DNA of 64,000 bases. It comes from Bremerella volcania (lineage in GTDB: Bacteria > Planctomycetota > Planctomycetia > Pirellulales > Pirellulaceae). Shown here piece by piece: positions 54,048-64,000 of the stretch. Position 1 is the stretch's first letter, and the number at the start of each line of letters is the position of its first letter. The DNA lies in contig NZ_CP036289.1 of the NCBI RefSeq assembly GCF_007748115.1, forward strand, positions 3,596,001 to 3,660,000, read 5' to 3'. The position numbers and the translations under genes are program-made. The notes beneath the pieces are model-generated. The model had not been told where the DNA came from. It searched no databases and saw only the letters and a list, made by a program, of their open reading frames with translations.

Positions 54048-56803
54048 ATGCCTGAAAATATCCGCATTCTCCTGATCGAAGACTCACCCAAAGAGGCTGG
54101 GCTGGTCGAGCGATATCTGCGCGAAGCGGAAGAGAACTTCTCGGTCGTTCACGTCGATCGTCTCGACACAGGTCTCGCCAAGCTAAAGGCCGGCCAGATC
54201 GACGTCATTTTGCTCGATCTTGACTTGCCCGACAGCCACGGCCTGGAAACCATTCGGTCGCTGCACGCCAAGTCGCCCCATTTGCCGGTCGTCGTCCTTT
54301 CCGATCGAGTCGATCGTGACTTAGCCGCCCGAGCCATTCAAGACGGCGCCCAAGATTGTCTTCCCAAGTCGAATGTCGATCCCGATTCGCTCACCCGATG
54401 CGTCCGCTACGCGATCGAGCGAACGCATCGCCAACTGGTCGAATCGACGCTGGAAAACTCGGAGGCCCGTTACCGCGGTCTCGTCAATTCGCTTCCCGTC
54501 TGCGTCTTGCAGAAGGACTTGGACGGAAGATTTATCTTCGCCAACCAGGCGTACAGCGACTTCACGGGGCACGTCGTCGAAGACATCCTGGGCAAGACCG
54601 ACTTCGACCTCTCGCCGCCCGACGTGGCGGAAAAGTTTCGCGAGGACGATCGCAAGGTGTCAGAGTCGGGCAAGCAATTCCGCGACATCGAGGTCAACAC
54701 GACCGATGGGCATACCTCGTGGGTCGAAGTCATCAAGTCCCCGATTCGCGACGCTCACGGAAACGTCGTTGGCACCCAGGCCATCTTCTGGGATGTTACC
54801 GAACGTCAAATGGCCGTCGACGCGTTGCTAAAAGCAAAGGAAGCCGCCGAAGAGGCCAATCGCGCCAAGAGCGAGTTTCTGGCAAACATGAGCCACGAGA
54901 TTCGCACGCCGCTCAACGCCGTCATTGGCATGGCCGAACTGCTGCTCGATACGTCCCTCACGCAGACGCAACGTGACTACCTGAAAATGGTGCACGAGTC
55001 GGGCGAGTCGCTTTTGTCGGTTATCAACGACATTCTCGATTTCTCAAAGATCGAGGCCGGCAAGCTCGACCTGGTCAGCAAACCATTCGACCTGCGTGAA
55101 ACCGTGGGCGATATGATGAAGCCGCTTGGCGTCCGGGCAGGCGGCAACGGCTTGGAACTGACATGCCATTTTGAATCGGACGTTCCGGCGGTGATTGAAG
55201 GAGATCCTCACCGGCTCCGCCAGATTGTCGTGAACCTGGTAGGCAATGCGATCAAATTTACCGAACAAGGCGAGATCGACTTCGATGTCTCGGTCGAGTC
55301 ACGAGACAACGGCAATGTCGAGCTTCATTTCCAGATCCGCGACACCGGCATCGGTATTCCGGAACACAAGCTGGGAACGATCTTCGAAGCTTTCGAACAG
55401 GCCGATTCAGGTTCGACTCGGCAGTACGGCGGAACTGGCCTGGGTTTGGCCATTTGTGCTCGACTCGTCGATTTGATGGGGGGCAAGATTTGGGTTGAAA
55501 GCCAAGTCGGGCACGGTAGCACGTTCCACTTCACGGCCCCTTTCCCTGTGACACGCGCCGATAGAGTACCGCACCCTCGGGCAGCCGCCCGCATCCAAGG
55601 CACCCGCGTACTGATCGTGGACGACAATGCCACCAACCGGACGATTCTGGATGAAATCGCACGAAGTTGGGGAATGCGAACGCAGCTGGCCGCCGATGCC
55701 GAAGAAGGCCTGATGCTTCTGAAAGAAGCCTATTCGATAGGCGACCCTCATGCGGTTTTGTTGACCGACGTCGAAATGCCCGGCAAGGACGGCATCGACC
55801 TGATCACCGCAATGCGTGACATCCCCAACTTGAAGGATACGCTGGTCATCGTACTCAGTTCCTCAGAACGCCCCACCACGCGGAAGCGGTGTGAAGACCT
55901 GAGAATCAGTTCCTTTCTGATGAAGCCGGTGAAACAGTCGGAACTATTCGATGCGATCATCGTGGCCCTTGGCGTTGCTTCGCCTGAGGATGAAAACGAA
56001 GTCAAGTCGATTGGAAGCCTACCAAAGATTCGCCCGCTCAAAGTTCTGTTGGCGGAAGACAACCGGGCCAACCAGCGCCTGGCGATCGCGCTGCTGGAAA
56101 AATGGGGCCACGACGTCACGCTCGCCGAATCAGGCAAGCAAGCCGTCGACCATTGGGAGCGCGACAAGTTCGATTTAGTCGTGATGGACGTGCAGATGCC
56201 GGAGATGGATGGCCTGCAGGCAACACGAATCATTCGCCAGCGCGAACAAGAGCGCGGCGGGCATGTACCGATAATCGCCATGACCGCGCACGCTCTGGCC
56301 GGCGATCGCGAGAAGTGCCTGGACGCCGGAATGGATGGCTACACGTCCAAACCGCTGCGAATCCAGGAATTGCATCAGGCAATTGCTCAGTTCTTCGCCT
56401 CAGATTCCCCTACCAAAGATCAGCAACAGCCTACGGTGTCGGCGGACGAGCCTCGGGTTGACTGGTCTCATGCGCTGCGGGCATGTGATGGTGACAAAGA
56501 TTTGTTCTTCGATCTGCTGCACCTGTTCCTGGAGGAAACACCAGAACTACTGGATGCGCTGGACAAAGCAATCGAAGAGGAGAATTACGAGGCCATCCAC
56601 CGCTCGGCTCATACGGTGGTCGGTTCGCTTCGTATCATTGGCCCTTCCGAAGCAGGCAACGTTGCCCTACAAATCGAGAAAGTAGCCCACCAAGGCACAG
56701 TCGACGGGGCCAGGGACCTCTCTCAGCAACTACGCAGCCATATCGATACGCTTTTCGAGGAAGCGTCTCACGTTGTTGAGGGCCGACAGACACTCCCCTA
56801 GCG
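54048..56803 (+). CDS. Hybrid sensor histidine kinase (REC-PAS-HisKA-HATPase-REC-REC-Hpt)
   Basis: 917 residues from ATG 54048, where similarity to receiver domains begins ([13 protein letters not shown]); ATG 54036 is also possible. An N-terminal receiver (about 1-120, [13 protein letters not shown]) precedes a PAS domain (about 135-255). The HisKA box has His283 in [12 protein letters not shown], and the ATPase region has [12 protein letters not shown] and DTGIGIP. Two more receivers ([12 protein letters not shown] with [24 protein letters not shown] with [12 protein letters not shown]) and a C-terminal Hpt domain ([14 protein letters not shown]) complete it. No transmembrane segment, so it is a cytoplasmic phosphorelay. 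No partner output regulator adjacent. Confidence 0.93.
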
Positions 56804-56972
56804 GGTTAGGCTGCTGGTGCCTGCAAACTCGCGTGTCCCCAAGAAAATCGTCGATCTTTCCGCAAATTGGGAATAGGATTCGCATAGATTTTTTCGACAT
56901 TGGTAAGATACGGTCGAGAGCCGTCAGGATGACGGTGACCAGCTTGATTTGTGCGCACGTTTAGCAACTTTT

Positions 56973-56992
56973 GTAGGCACAATAGTGCCTAC
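56973..56992 (+). promoter_or_regulatory. Hairpin just upstream of the glucosidase ribosome-binding site
   Basis: GTAGGCAC (56973-56980), AATA, GTGCCTAC (56985-56992): a perfect 8-base stem with a 4-base loop. GGGAG at 56998-57002 and the ATG at 57007 follow at once. It could be an operator or a translational control hairpin; no T tract follows. Confidence 0.5.
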
Positions 56993-57006
56993 TCGATGGG
57001 AGATCT

Positions 57007-59742
57007 ATGCCTGAAGCGGAATGGGAGCGGCTTACTGCGGAGGCTCGTCGAGACGAGGGAGCAAATTGGCGGCGGTGGGGGCCCTACCTGGCGGAGCGAC
57101 AATGGGGCACCGTGCGAGAAAGCACGGTCAACGCCGAACCCTGGCTTAACTTCACCCACGAAGAGGCTCGATGGCGAGCCTATCGGTGGGGTGAGGACGG
57201 CCTCTTGGGCATTTCTGATCGGCAATGTCGTCTTTGCTTCGCATTGGCCCTCTGGAACGAGAAAGATCCCATTCTCAAAGAGCGTCTATTCGGGCTGACT
57301 GGCCCCGAAGGGAACCATGGCGAAGACGTTAAAGAGGCATACTACTACCTCGACTCGACCCCTACGCACTCTTACCTGAAGGCACTCTACAAGTATCCTC
57401 AGGCCGAATTCCCCTACCAACAGCTGCGAGACGAAAACGCTCGTCGAAACCGTCAAGAGCCGGAGTTCGAACTGACCGATACCTGCATCTTCGACGAAGG
57501 GCGCTACTTCGACGTCCAGGCCGAGTACGCCAAGGCAACCCCTGAAGACATTCTGATCCGGATCACCGTCTTCAATCGCGGACCGGATGAGGCACCCATT
57601 CACCTGTTGCCGACATGGTGGTTTCGTAACACTTGGGCTTGGGGCCCTACGCTGGAAAAGCCGGAAGCCAAACCGTACCTCTCGGAAGTCAGCCCCGATC
57701 AGCTCAAGGTCCGCCACGAAACCCTGGGCGACTATCGAATCTTCGTCGATGAAGGTCCTGGCGGCGAGACGCCGCCTTGGCTGTTCACCGAGAACGAAAC
57801 GAATACCTGGCGTTTCGAAGATGGCGAAAGCCGACGTCCTTCGTGCAAAGACGCATTTCACCTGGCGGTCGTCGATGGCATGGAAGGGGTCGTTAATCCC
57901 AAGCCCAGCGGCACGAAAGCTGCGGCACACTTTCAGTGCACTGTCCCTGCTGGGGAGTCGGTTCAGTTTCGCCTGAGGATCGCTCCTACCGGTGAACTTC
58001 CCGCGACCCCTTTTGGAGCCGAGTTCGAGGAAGTCTTCGCCCAACGTATCAACGAGGCTGATTGCTACGCCAGGTCGCGAGTTTCTTCCGGCTTATCGGA
58101 AGATGAACAAACGGTCCTTCGCCAGGCTGACGCCGGCCTTCTGTGGACCAAACAGTTTTACCACTACGTCATCCCGCGATGGCTGGAAAATGAAGGCAAT
58201 CCCAAGAAGAACGCCGACATAGCGATGCCCGGCGCGCCCAGTCCTCGCAATGCCGACTGGGGACACTTGTACAACAAGAACATCATCTCGATGCCTGACA
58301 AGTGGGAATATCCCTGGTATGCGGCATGGGATTCGGCGTTTCATTTGATACCGTTTGCCAAGATCGATCCCTTCTTCGCCAAGGATCAAGCGATCTTGTT
58401 CCTCCGCGAATGGTATATGCACCCCAACGGCCAATTGCCGGCCTACGAGTGGAACTTCAGCGATGTCAACCCTCCGGTGCATGCCTGGGCATGTTGGCGG
58501 GTTTACCAGATGACGGCTTCCAACGGCGACCGCGATCGTGTCTTCCTGGAACGCGTTTTCCAGAAGCTGCTGTTAAACTTCACTTGGTGGGTGAATCGCA
58601 AAGACATTCGTGGAAAGCATGTCTTCAGCGGCGGCTTCTTAGGGCTCGATAACATCGGGATCTTCGACCGCTCGAAACCGCTTCCCACCGGAGGACACCT
58701 GGAACAGGCAGACGGGACCGCCTGGATGGCCTTCTACAGCTCGAGCATGCTCTCGATCGCCTTCGAACTGGCCGATGGCAACCCGGCCTACGAAGACATG
58801 GCTTCCAAGTTCTTTGAGCATTACGTCTCGATCGCCGAGGCGATGAACAGTTTGGACGGGACGGGACTGTGGGACGAAGAAGACGGCTTCTATTACGACC
58901 ACCTGCATCTCGACGGAAAGAGCATCCCCTTGAAGATCCGCTCCATCGTGGGGCTGATTCCACTGCTGACCGTCGACGTGATCTTCGAGAAAACGATCGC
59001 CAAACTTCCCGCGTTTCGCAAACGCATGGATTGGTTTCTCAATTTCCGCCCGGAACTGACCAAGTTCATGACCTACATGGAGAAAGAACCGGAAGGGGAA
59101 AACGACGGGCATCGACTGCTGGCGATTCCTACCAAAGATCGCCTGATGCGGATGCTCCGATATTTGCTGGACGAAGACGAGTTTCTCTCCCCGTACGGAA
59201 TTCGATCCCTGTCGAAGTACCACGAAGAACATCCGTTTGAATACGAACTGCACGGCGAGCGACTTTGCGTAAAGTACTTGCCGGCCGAGTCCGACAGTGG
59301 GCTGTTCGGTGGCAACTCGAACTGGCGCGGACCAATCTGGTTCCCACTCAATTACCTGATCATCGAGGCGCTCGAACGATACCATCAGTTTTACGGCAAG
59401 TCACTGCGGGTCGAATGTCCGGCACGCAGCGGCAAGTACATGGATCTACAGCAAGTCGCTGACGAGATTCGCAAACGATTAGCCAAACTATTCTTGGCCG
59501 ATTCCGAAGGGGACAGACCCAGCTATGCTCGTACCGAAGTGCTGTTAAAGGACCCGCACTGGCGCGACTTGGTGTTGTTCTACGAGTACTTCGACGCCGA
59601 AACCGGCAAAGGCCTGGGCGCCAGCCATCAGACCGGCTGGACGGCGCTGATCTCTCCGATTCTGGGTACCCTCGCCTCACGCCGAAATGAAGCCGCCGCC
59701 GCGGCAACCAGCCCTAAGAAAACGCTGAGCAAGCAAACCTGA
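57007..59742 (+). CDS. GH63-like glucosidase (MGH1-type domain)
   Basis: 911 residues, no signal peptide, so it is cytoplasmic. The (alpha/alpha)6 catalytic region covers about 370-890 ([36 protein letters not shown]-type turns; [34 protein letters not shown]), after an N-terminal beta domain ([18 protein letters not shown]). Proteins of this size and type are annotated as glucosidases related to GH63, a family acting on alpha-glucosides including glucosylglycerate-type compatible solutes. The substrate cannot be read here. A hairpin lies just before its ribosome site. Confidence 0.85.
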   Translation: MPEAEWERLTAEARRDEGANWRRWGPYLAERQWGTVRESTVNAEPWLNFTHEEARWRAYRWGEDGLLGISDRQCRLCFALALWNEKDPILKERLFGLTGPEGNHGEDVKEAYYYLDSTPTHSYLKALYKYPQAEFPYQQLRDENARRNRQEPEFELTDTCIFDEGRYFDVQAEYAKATPEDILIRITVFNRGPDEAPIHLLPTWWFRNTWAWGPTLEKPEAKPYLSEVSPDQLKVRHETLGDYRIFVDEGPGGETPPWLFTENETNTWRFEDGESRRPSCKDAFHLAVVDGMEGVVNPKPSGTKAAAHFQCTVPAGESVQFRLRIAPTGELPATPFGAEFEEVFAQRINEADCYARSRVSSGLSEDEQTVLRQADAGLLWTKQFYHYVIPRWLENEGNPKKNADIAMPGAPSPRNADWGHLYNKNIISMPDKWEYPWYAAWDSAFHLIPFAKIDPFFAKDQAILFLREWYMHPNGQLPAYEWNFSDVNPPVHAWACWRVYQMTASNGDRDRVFLERVFQKLLLNFTWWVNRKDIRGKHVFSGGFLGLDNIGIFDRSKPLPTGGHLEQADGTAWMAFYSSSMLSIAFELADGNPAYEDMASKFFEHYVSIAEAMNSLDGTGLWDEEDGFYYDHLHLDGKSIPLKIRSIVGLIPLLTVDVIFEKTIAKLPAFRKRMDWFLNFRPELTKFMTYMEKEPEGENDGHRLLAIPTKDRLMRMLRYLLDEDEFLSPYGIRSLSKYHEEHPFEYELHGERLCVKYLPAESDSGLFGGNSNWRGPIWFPLNYLIIEALERYHQFYGKSLRVECPARSGKYMDLQQVADEIRKRLAKLFLADSEGDRPSYARTEVLLKDPHWRDLVLFYEYFDAETGKGLGASHQTGWTALISPILGTLASRRNEAAAAATSPKKTLSKQT

Positions 59743-59860
59743 CCGTTCCCCTTACGGCTTTCAGCTTCCGAGCAATCTTGGACATCCACAAGCCCGTTCT
59801 GCTAAAACAAGATGCGAGCAGAACTGTTTTTTGCGTTTGTTACTGCAAGAGAGCCGCACC

Positions 59861-61816
59861 ATGCAGAAGCTTCTGGGGTTACTCCTTTCGTTTTGGTTGG
59901 CAACTGCCTGTCTGGCCAACCCGATGCCGCCAGGATTGTCACAACCGCTGCCGGAATCATTCCCGGAACTGTACCAGTTCACCGACACTTGCCACGTCTA
60001 CATTCTAAAGCACGACGCCGACGCGCTTTTGATCAATGTCGGCGCAGGCCAGCTATTCGACGTGCTGCCGAAGATCGGTATCAAGCGCGTCGACAAGATT
60101 CTTCTCAACAACCACCATCGAGAAAATCTGCAAGGGTTTGCCCGCGTCGATACGAGCGCGACCGAGGTTTCCGCCTCCAAGATCGAAGCCGAGATCCTTC
60201 AGTCACCTGCCAGCTTTCGTAAATGGTATCCAACACTAGGTGACCAGTACTCGGTCTACGGTGCCAGCTATGCCCGTCCGCCACAAAAACCGATTCCCGT
60301 CGATCAACCGTTGGAAGACAACGCCGAATTCACTTGGCACGGGTACCGCATACGGTGCCTCTTGACGCCAGGACACTCGCCGGGCGAGGTGACCTATCTG
60401 ATCTCGAAGAATGGCCAAACGGTGGCCTTCTCCGGAGGGCTCATGCATGACGGATCGCGGTTTACCAACTGGTTCGACTCAGAGTGGGACTACGGCTTCG
60501 CAAAAGGAATCGACGCGTTGACAGCCTCAGTCGATCGACTCATTGCAGAAGACTTTAACGTCATGCTGCCGATCCAGGGACCAGCCATTCGCGATGCAAA
60601 AGCTCAGCTGAAGACCTACCGAGAACGCCTTGATACGTTTCTCGCCGCATATATTCGCGGCTACCCCGTCTTCGACAAAGACCCGGACAAACGCGATCGT
60701 ATTTCCAAGCCGACCGAGATCCCTCACCTGAATCAAGTCACGCCCCATCTCTACAAACTGAACGACGAGTTCCAAGGCCGAAACTTCTCAATCATTGTTT
60801 CCGATAGCGGTCATGGGCTGATCCTCGACTGCGGCCTCTTTCCCAAGTCAGTGCTGGAAGAAGTCATCCTCGGCCTTCGGCAGCACAGAGGTCTGAAACA
60901 GATCGACGCGTTCTGGATCTCCCACATGCACGGCGACCACTTCCTGCATGGTCCACTGCTCCGAGAGAAGTACGGAGCCAAGGCCTGGACGCTCGATAAA
61001 ATCGTCGACCGCTGCGAGAACCCACGAAAGTATGACTACGCAGCCCTGGTATCCGCCTACGGCGATGGCTTCGACGGCATGCCGATCGACAAAGGCTTTG
61101 CTGACGGGGAAACGATTGACTGGGAAGGCTATAAGATTCAAGTCGACTGGCTACCCGGCCAAACCGAGTTCGGCTGTTGTCTGTGGTTGGAGATCGACGG
61201 CAAACGAATCGCGTTCACCGGAGACAATTTATTTGGTGACCCACGGGACGAAACCCAAACGGCTCATGACTGCGTCGTCGCACGCAACAGTGCCATCCTT
61301 GAGGAAGGTCACATCCTGGGCAGCAAGTACCTGCTCGATTTGAAGCCTGACATCGTCATGGCCGCCCACGGATACGTGATGCCGGAACCACAAGGAATCC
61401 TTCAGCGGTACCACAACTGGTCAAAAGAGATGGCTGCCCTTTTCCGAGAGATGCTGCCAGAAAAGGACTACGAATATCTCTTCGATCCCTACTGGGTATC
61501 GGCTTATCCCTACCGCGTGAACCTGATTGACGGCAGGCCACACCGGGTGGTCATCACGGTCCGCAATTTCCGAGACCAACCGCAGAAGCACCGCGTGAAG
61601 TTGGTTCTCCCGGAAGGGATAACCGCTGAGCCTGCCATCCTTGAGGGAACGGTCCCCGCGGAAAGCAGGCAGTCTTACGAGATTCAGATATTGGCAAAGG
61701 ATCCGGATCGTCTTGCTGAGGTCGAAATCATCCCGCTTGATATCGAACTCGATGGAAAGCACTACGGTCAGTGGTTCGATTTTCTGATCGGTCGTCAAAG
61801 CAATTCATCGAACTAG
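59861..61816 (+). CDS. Secreted tandem metallo-beta-lactamase-fold hydrolase
   Basis: 651 residues from ATG 59861; signal peptide about 1-20 (CLA-NPM). Two MBL-fold halves are present. The first (about 35-280) has lost HxHxDH (NNHHRENLQG at 83-92) but keeps TPGHSPG with His172. The second (about 295-520) has intact SHMHGDH (His355, His357, Asp359, His360), Asp455 in TGDN and His503 in AAHGYV, but has Gln434 in PGQTE where a metal-binding His is usual. A C-terminal beta-sandwich region (about 550-651) follows. Substrate unknown; periplasmic or outside. Confidence 0.88.
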   Translation: MQKLLGLLLSFWLATACLANPMPPGLSQPLPESFPELYQFTDTCHVYILKHDADALLINVGAGQLFDVLPKIGIKRVDKILLNNHHRENLQGFARVDTSATEVSASKIEAEILQSPASFRKWYPTLGDQYSVYGASYARPPQKPIPVDQPLEDNAEFTWHGYRIRCLLTPGHSPGEVTYLISKNGQTVAFSGGLMHDGSRFTNWFDSEWDYGFAKGIDALTASVDRLIAEDFNVMLPIQGPAIRDAKAQLKTYRERLDTFLAAYIRGYPVFDKDPDKRDRISKPTEIPHLNQVTPHLYKLNDEFQGRNFSIIVSDSGHGLILDCGLFPKSVLEEVILGLRQHRGLKQIDAFWISHMHGDHFLHGPLLREKYGAKAWTLDKIVDRCENPRKYDYAALVSAYGDGFDGMPIDKGFADGETIDWEGYKIQVDWLPGQTEFGCCLWLEIDGKRIAFTGDNLFGDPRDETQTAHDCVVARNSAILEEGHILGSKYLLDLKPDIVMAAHGYVMPEPQGILQRYHNWSKEMAALFREMLPEKDYEYLFDPYWVSAYPYRVNLIDGRPHRVVITVRNFRDQPQKHRVKLVLPEGITAEPAILEGTVPAESRQSYEIQILAKDPDRLAEVEIIPLDIELDGKHYGQWFDFLIGRQSNSSN

Positions 61817-61975
61817 CGGATGCTAAAACTATTTGACTCCCCCCTCTGCAGAGAGTCTAATAAGCACCACTTTTGGAAACCCCACTTATCTCCATTTCCA
61901 CAGGGTTCGATCGACTGATTTCGCCCTTGGCGACCGATTCAAATCCTCTTCTCCGCTCCATGAAAGACATTGCCG

Positions 61976-62602
61976 ATGATCATCTTTGGTACGCGCGGAA
62001 TCACCTCGACCGTAGAAAGCAATCAGTTTAACTGCCCACAGTGCCGCACCAAGCGCGACGGCAGTCTGAAGAATGTTAGCACGTTTTTCACCCTCTACTT
62101 CATTCCTCTCATCCCGATGGGCTCGCGTGGAAAGTACGTCGAATGCCATTCATGCGGCGGTAATTTTGCCGAAGAGGTTTGGCAATACGACCCGGATCAG
62201 GAGCACGCCGAGACGATGCAGAAGATGCTGCGGGTCATGATTATGGCAGCCTTGGCCGACGAGGAAGTCGATCGTTTCGAGCGGGCCGAGATCAAGAAGC
62301 AGTACATGGAGCTGACCGGGCTGCCGGTCGCGGACTCGACCCTCGACCAGGAAATCAAAATGGCGGTCGAATCTCAAGTCACGCTGAGTCGGTTCGTCGG
62401 CGGAATGGTCGACGGGCTTTCGGGACATGGCCGGGCCTTGGTTCTCAAGCTCGCTTACCACGTCATGAGTGCCGCCGGCGAAATGACGCCTTCTCAGGAT
62501 CGAGCGTTAGATCAACTGGCCGATACGCTTGGCATCCAGAAAGTCCAACTCATGGAGCTGATTAAGCACTTCCAGGAATCGCAGCACGAGGAATTAGCCT
62601 GA
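61976..62602 (+). CDS. Zinc-ribbon protein with TerB-like C-terminal domain
   Basis: 208 residues from ATG 61976; a TTG at 61970 would add 2. The N-terminal zinc ribbon has NCPQCRT and VECHSCGG (two Cys-x2-Cys pairs), with a hydrophobic segment between them (FFTLYFIPLIPMG). The C-terminal region (about 85-200) is a helical TerB/DjlA-like domain (VMIMAALADEEVDRFERAEIKK; VMSAAGEMTPSQDRALDQLADTLGI). TerB-like domains occur in envelope stress and membrane-associated proteins. The stop shares one base with the following gene's ATG. Confidence 0.83.
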   Translation: MIIFGTRGITSTVESNQFNCPQCRTKRDGSLKNVSTFFTLYFIPLIPMGSRGKYVECHSCGGNFAEEVWQYDPDQEHAETMQKMLRVMIMAALADEEVDRFERAEIKKQYMELTGLPVADSTLDQEIKMAVESQVTLSRFVGGMVDGLSGHGRALVLKLAYHVMSAAGEMTPSQDRALDQLADTLGIQKVQLMELIKHFQESQHEELA

Positions 62603-62883
62603 TGCCGCTCTTATCGCCTCGTGGCGCGGTGACGTTCGTCGCAGGGCATTTGCTTCATCTGATTCTCGTCCTGTTACCGACTCTCATATTGTCCGTTAAC
62701 GGAGTCGGTCAGGCTTCCGTTACGTTATTTGCCGTGCTGGTCACAGCGGCTGCACTAATCGAAAGCCTGCTCGTTACGCCACCCCAGCTGGAAAGCCAGC
62801 ATGACCCGCGTGCCTTGCAAGTCGCGGCTCTTGTCGGACTGATCATTCTGCTGACGTACTGGGGCACGGCGATTGCGCCATGA
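62602..62883 (+). CDS. Small membrane protein, unknown function
   Basis: 93 residues, overlapping the previous stop by 1 base, so co-translated with the zinc-ribbon protein. Three hydrophobic segments (about 8-30, 37-57, 71-90) predict transmembrane helices. No family recognised. Confidence 0.7.
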   Translation: MPLLSPRGAVTFVAGHLLHLILVLLPTLILSVNGVGQASVTLFAVLVTAAALIESLLVTPPQLESQHDPRALQVAALVGLIILLTYWGTAIAP

Positions 62884-64000
62884 TGGGTTATCTGCGACAC
62901 TGAGGCAATGGCGGTCAGGCGATTTTGTGACGGAGGTTGTCGCGGCCTGATCCGGTGTTCTCAGGTGCCTTTCTCATGTCGTCACGTTCGCCTGTTTCCC
63001 TTCAAGAGTGCTTTGCCGATCTGACCGATCCGCGGACTCGCAAGGTGACTTATCCGTTAACGAATATCGTGACCATCGCGCTGTGTGCGGTGATGAGTGG
63101 GGCGGATGATTTTGTGGCTATCGCCGACTGGGCCGAGATGAAGAAGGAGTGGCTGGGTAAGTTCCTTGATTTGAGTTCCGGCATCCCTTCGCACGATCGC
63201 TTTAATGCGATCTTGGCTTCGCTGAATCCGGCTGAGTTTGAGAAGTGTTTGCTGACTTGGATCACCGCCTTACACGAAATCACCGACGGGCAGATCATCG
63301 CGATTGACGGCAAGACGCTGCGGCGGAGTTTCGACAAGGCCAGCAGCAAGGCGGCCATTCACATGGTCAGTGCCTGGGCGACTGCCAATCATGTGAGTCT
63401 CGGCCAGGTAGTAACCGACGCGAAGAGCAACGAGATCACCGCCATTCCCAAACTGCTTGAAATCGTCGAGGTTTCCGGCAGTTTAGTGACGATTGACGCT
63501 CAAGGTTGCCAACAGGACATCGCTCAGAAGATCGTCGACCAGGGAGCCGATTATTGCCTGGCCGTGAAGCGCAATCAGCCGACCCTCCACGATTCGATCG
63601 AAGATTTTTTTGTCGCGCAGCAGGAAAGCAATTTCAAGCGAGCCAAAGTACACCGTCACGAAACGCACGAGAAAGGGCATGGTCGCGAGGAGTCGCGTTC
63701 CTATTATATCTGCCCTGTGAACGACGAGATCATCACACGAGATCGTTGGTCGAACTTGAGGGCGATCGGGATGACGATCAATATCGTGAAGCAAGGCGGG
63801 AACGAGACGAGCGAGGTGCGATACTATATCCTGAGCAAGTACCTTTCCGGCAAGCGTTTCGCCGAGGCCGTTCGCGGTCATTGGGGCATTGAAAACAGCC
63901 TGCACTGGCAACTGGACGTGACGTTCGGTGAAGATCAATCTCGCATCCGCAAAGGGCACGCCGACGCCAACTTTAGCCTGCTACGAAGGACGAGCCTGAG
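62884..64000 (+). mobile_element. ISAs1-family insertion sequence, left part
   Basis: An IS element starts in the 62884-62975 gap and continues past the window. The left end cannot be fixed because the matching right inverted repeat is outside the window. It follows directly after the small membrane protein gene, which appears intact. Confidence 0.75.
62976..64000 (+). CDS. ISAs1-family DDE transposase, 3' end beyond window
   Basis: The frame is open from ATG 62976 to the window end (341 residues visible), with no stop or frameshift. Its start reads MSSRSPVSLQECFADLTDP, typical of ISAs1 transposases. Catalytic triad: Asp111 in AIDGKTLRRSF, Asp174 in TIDAQGCQQDI and Glu306 in GHWGIENSLHW. Probably an active or recently active copy. 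Confidence 0.93.
   Translation, partial: MSSRSPVSLQECFADLTDPRTRKVTYPLTNIVTIALCAVMSGADDFVAIADWAEMKKEWLGKFLDLSSGIPSHDRFNAILASLNPAEFEKCLLTWITALHEITDGQIIAIDGKTLRRSFDKASSKAAIHMVSAWATANHVSLGQVVTDAKSNEITAIPKLLEIVEVSGSLVTIDAQGCQQDIAQKIVDQGADYCLAVKRNQPTLHDSIEDFFVAQQESNFKRAKVHRHETHEKGHGREESRSYYICPVNDEIITRDRWSNLRAIGMTINIVKQGGNETSEVRYYILSKYLSGKRFAEAVRGHWGIENSLHWQLDVTFGEDQSRIRKGHADANFSLLRRTSL

Noticed and set aside
1-64000. tRNA, rRNA, CRISPR arrays or prophage
   Set aside because: None was seen when reading both strands; the only mobile element signal is the ISAs1 transposase at the right edge.

Overview
The window looks like chromosomal DNA of a planctomycete, most likely a Pirellulaceae relative (Blastopirellula, Bremerella or Rhodopirellula type). 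This rests on family content: two sulfatases, a cytochrome-DUF1549-DUF1553 protein next to a Tat-exported DUF1501 protein, two giant PVC-type haem/dehydrogenase proteins with DUF1080 modules, a DUF1559 prepilin-like protein with its small lipoprotein, an SHD1-domain protein, and an ECF sigma/FecR pair. No rRNA, tRNA, CRISPR array or phage was seen. One insertion sequence (ISAs1 type) begins near the right edge and runs off it.

Layout. 1-3348: phosphonate catabolism (3' end of an FAD oxidoreductase, phnX) followed by a secreted purple-acid-phosphatase-like enzyme. 3339-8543 (minus): tetR-MFP-RND efflux operon with a palindromic operator upstream of tetR and two related sites inside the MFP gene. 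8856-10868: secreted SHD1 protein carrying two NPF tripeptides. 10875-13994: PAS-AraC regulator divergent from a DHDPS-family lyase and a DadA-type oxidoreductase, probably hydroxyproline or D-amino-acid catabolism. 14093-18527: sulfatase, clear terminator, then a mutarotase/sodium symporter fusion. 18524-19963 (minus): an unknown protein and a lipoprotein. 20222-24639: a paralogous PAS-AraC regulator followed by putA. 24728-31238: sulfatase, GNAT protein, and the DUF1549/DUF1553 plus DUF1501 pair. 31431-39388: two giant secreted haem/DUF1080 proteins with rearranged domain order. 39400-40858 (minus): lipoprotein and DUF1559 protein. 41031-45585: ECF sigma, FecR-like membrane protein, large secreted protein. 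45758-53789: tight five-gene cassette SWIM / HEAT / MoxR-AAA / DUF5682 / VWA. 54048-56803: hybrid histidine kinase. 57007-62883: GH63-like glucosidase, tandem metallo-beta-lactamase protein, zinc-ribbon/TerB-like protein, small membrane protein. 62976-64000: ISAs1 transposase, truncated by the window edge.

How the genes fit together. Much of the window serves scavenging of marine polymers (sulfatases, DUF1080 and haem proteins, GH63) and of small nitrogen, phosphorus and carbon sources (phosphonate, proline, probably hydroxyproline, perhaps sialic acid). The points most worth a second look are: the SWIM-HEAT-MoxR-DUF5682-VWA cassette as a candidate multi-component AAA/VWA system; the SHD1 domain followed at once by NPF motifs, which recalls the eukaryotic Sla1 SHD1-NPFxD interaction; the two paralogous PAS-AraC regulators each sitting at an imino/amino-acid catabolic locus with a palindrome in the promoter region; and the metallo-beta-lactamase protein whose two halves have lost different metal ligands.
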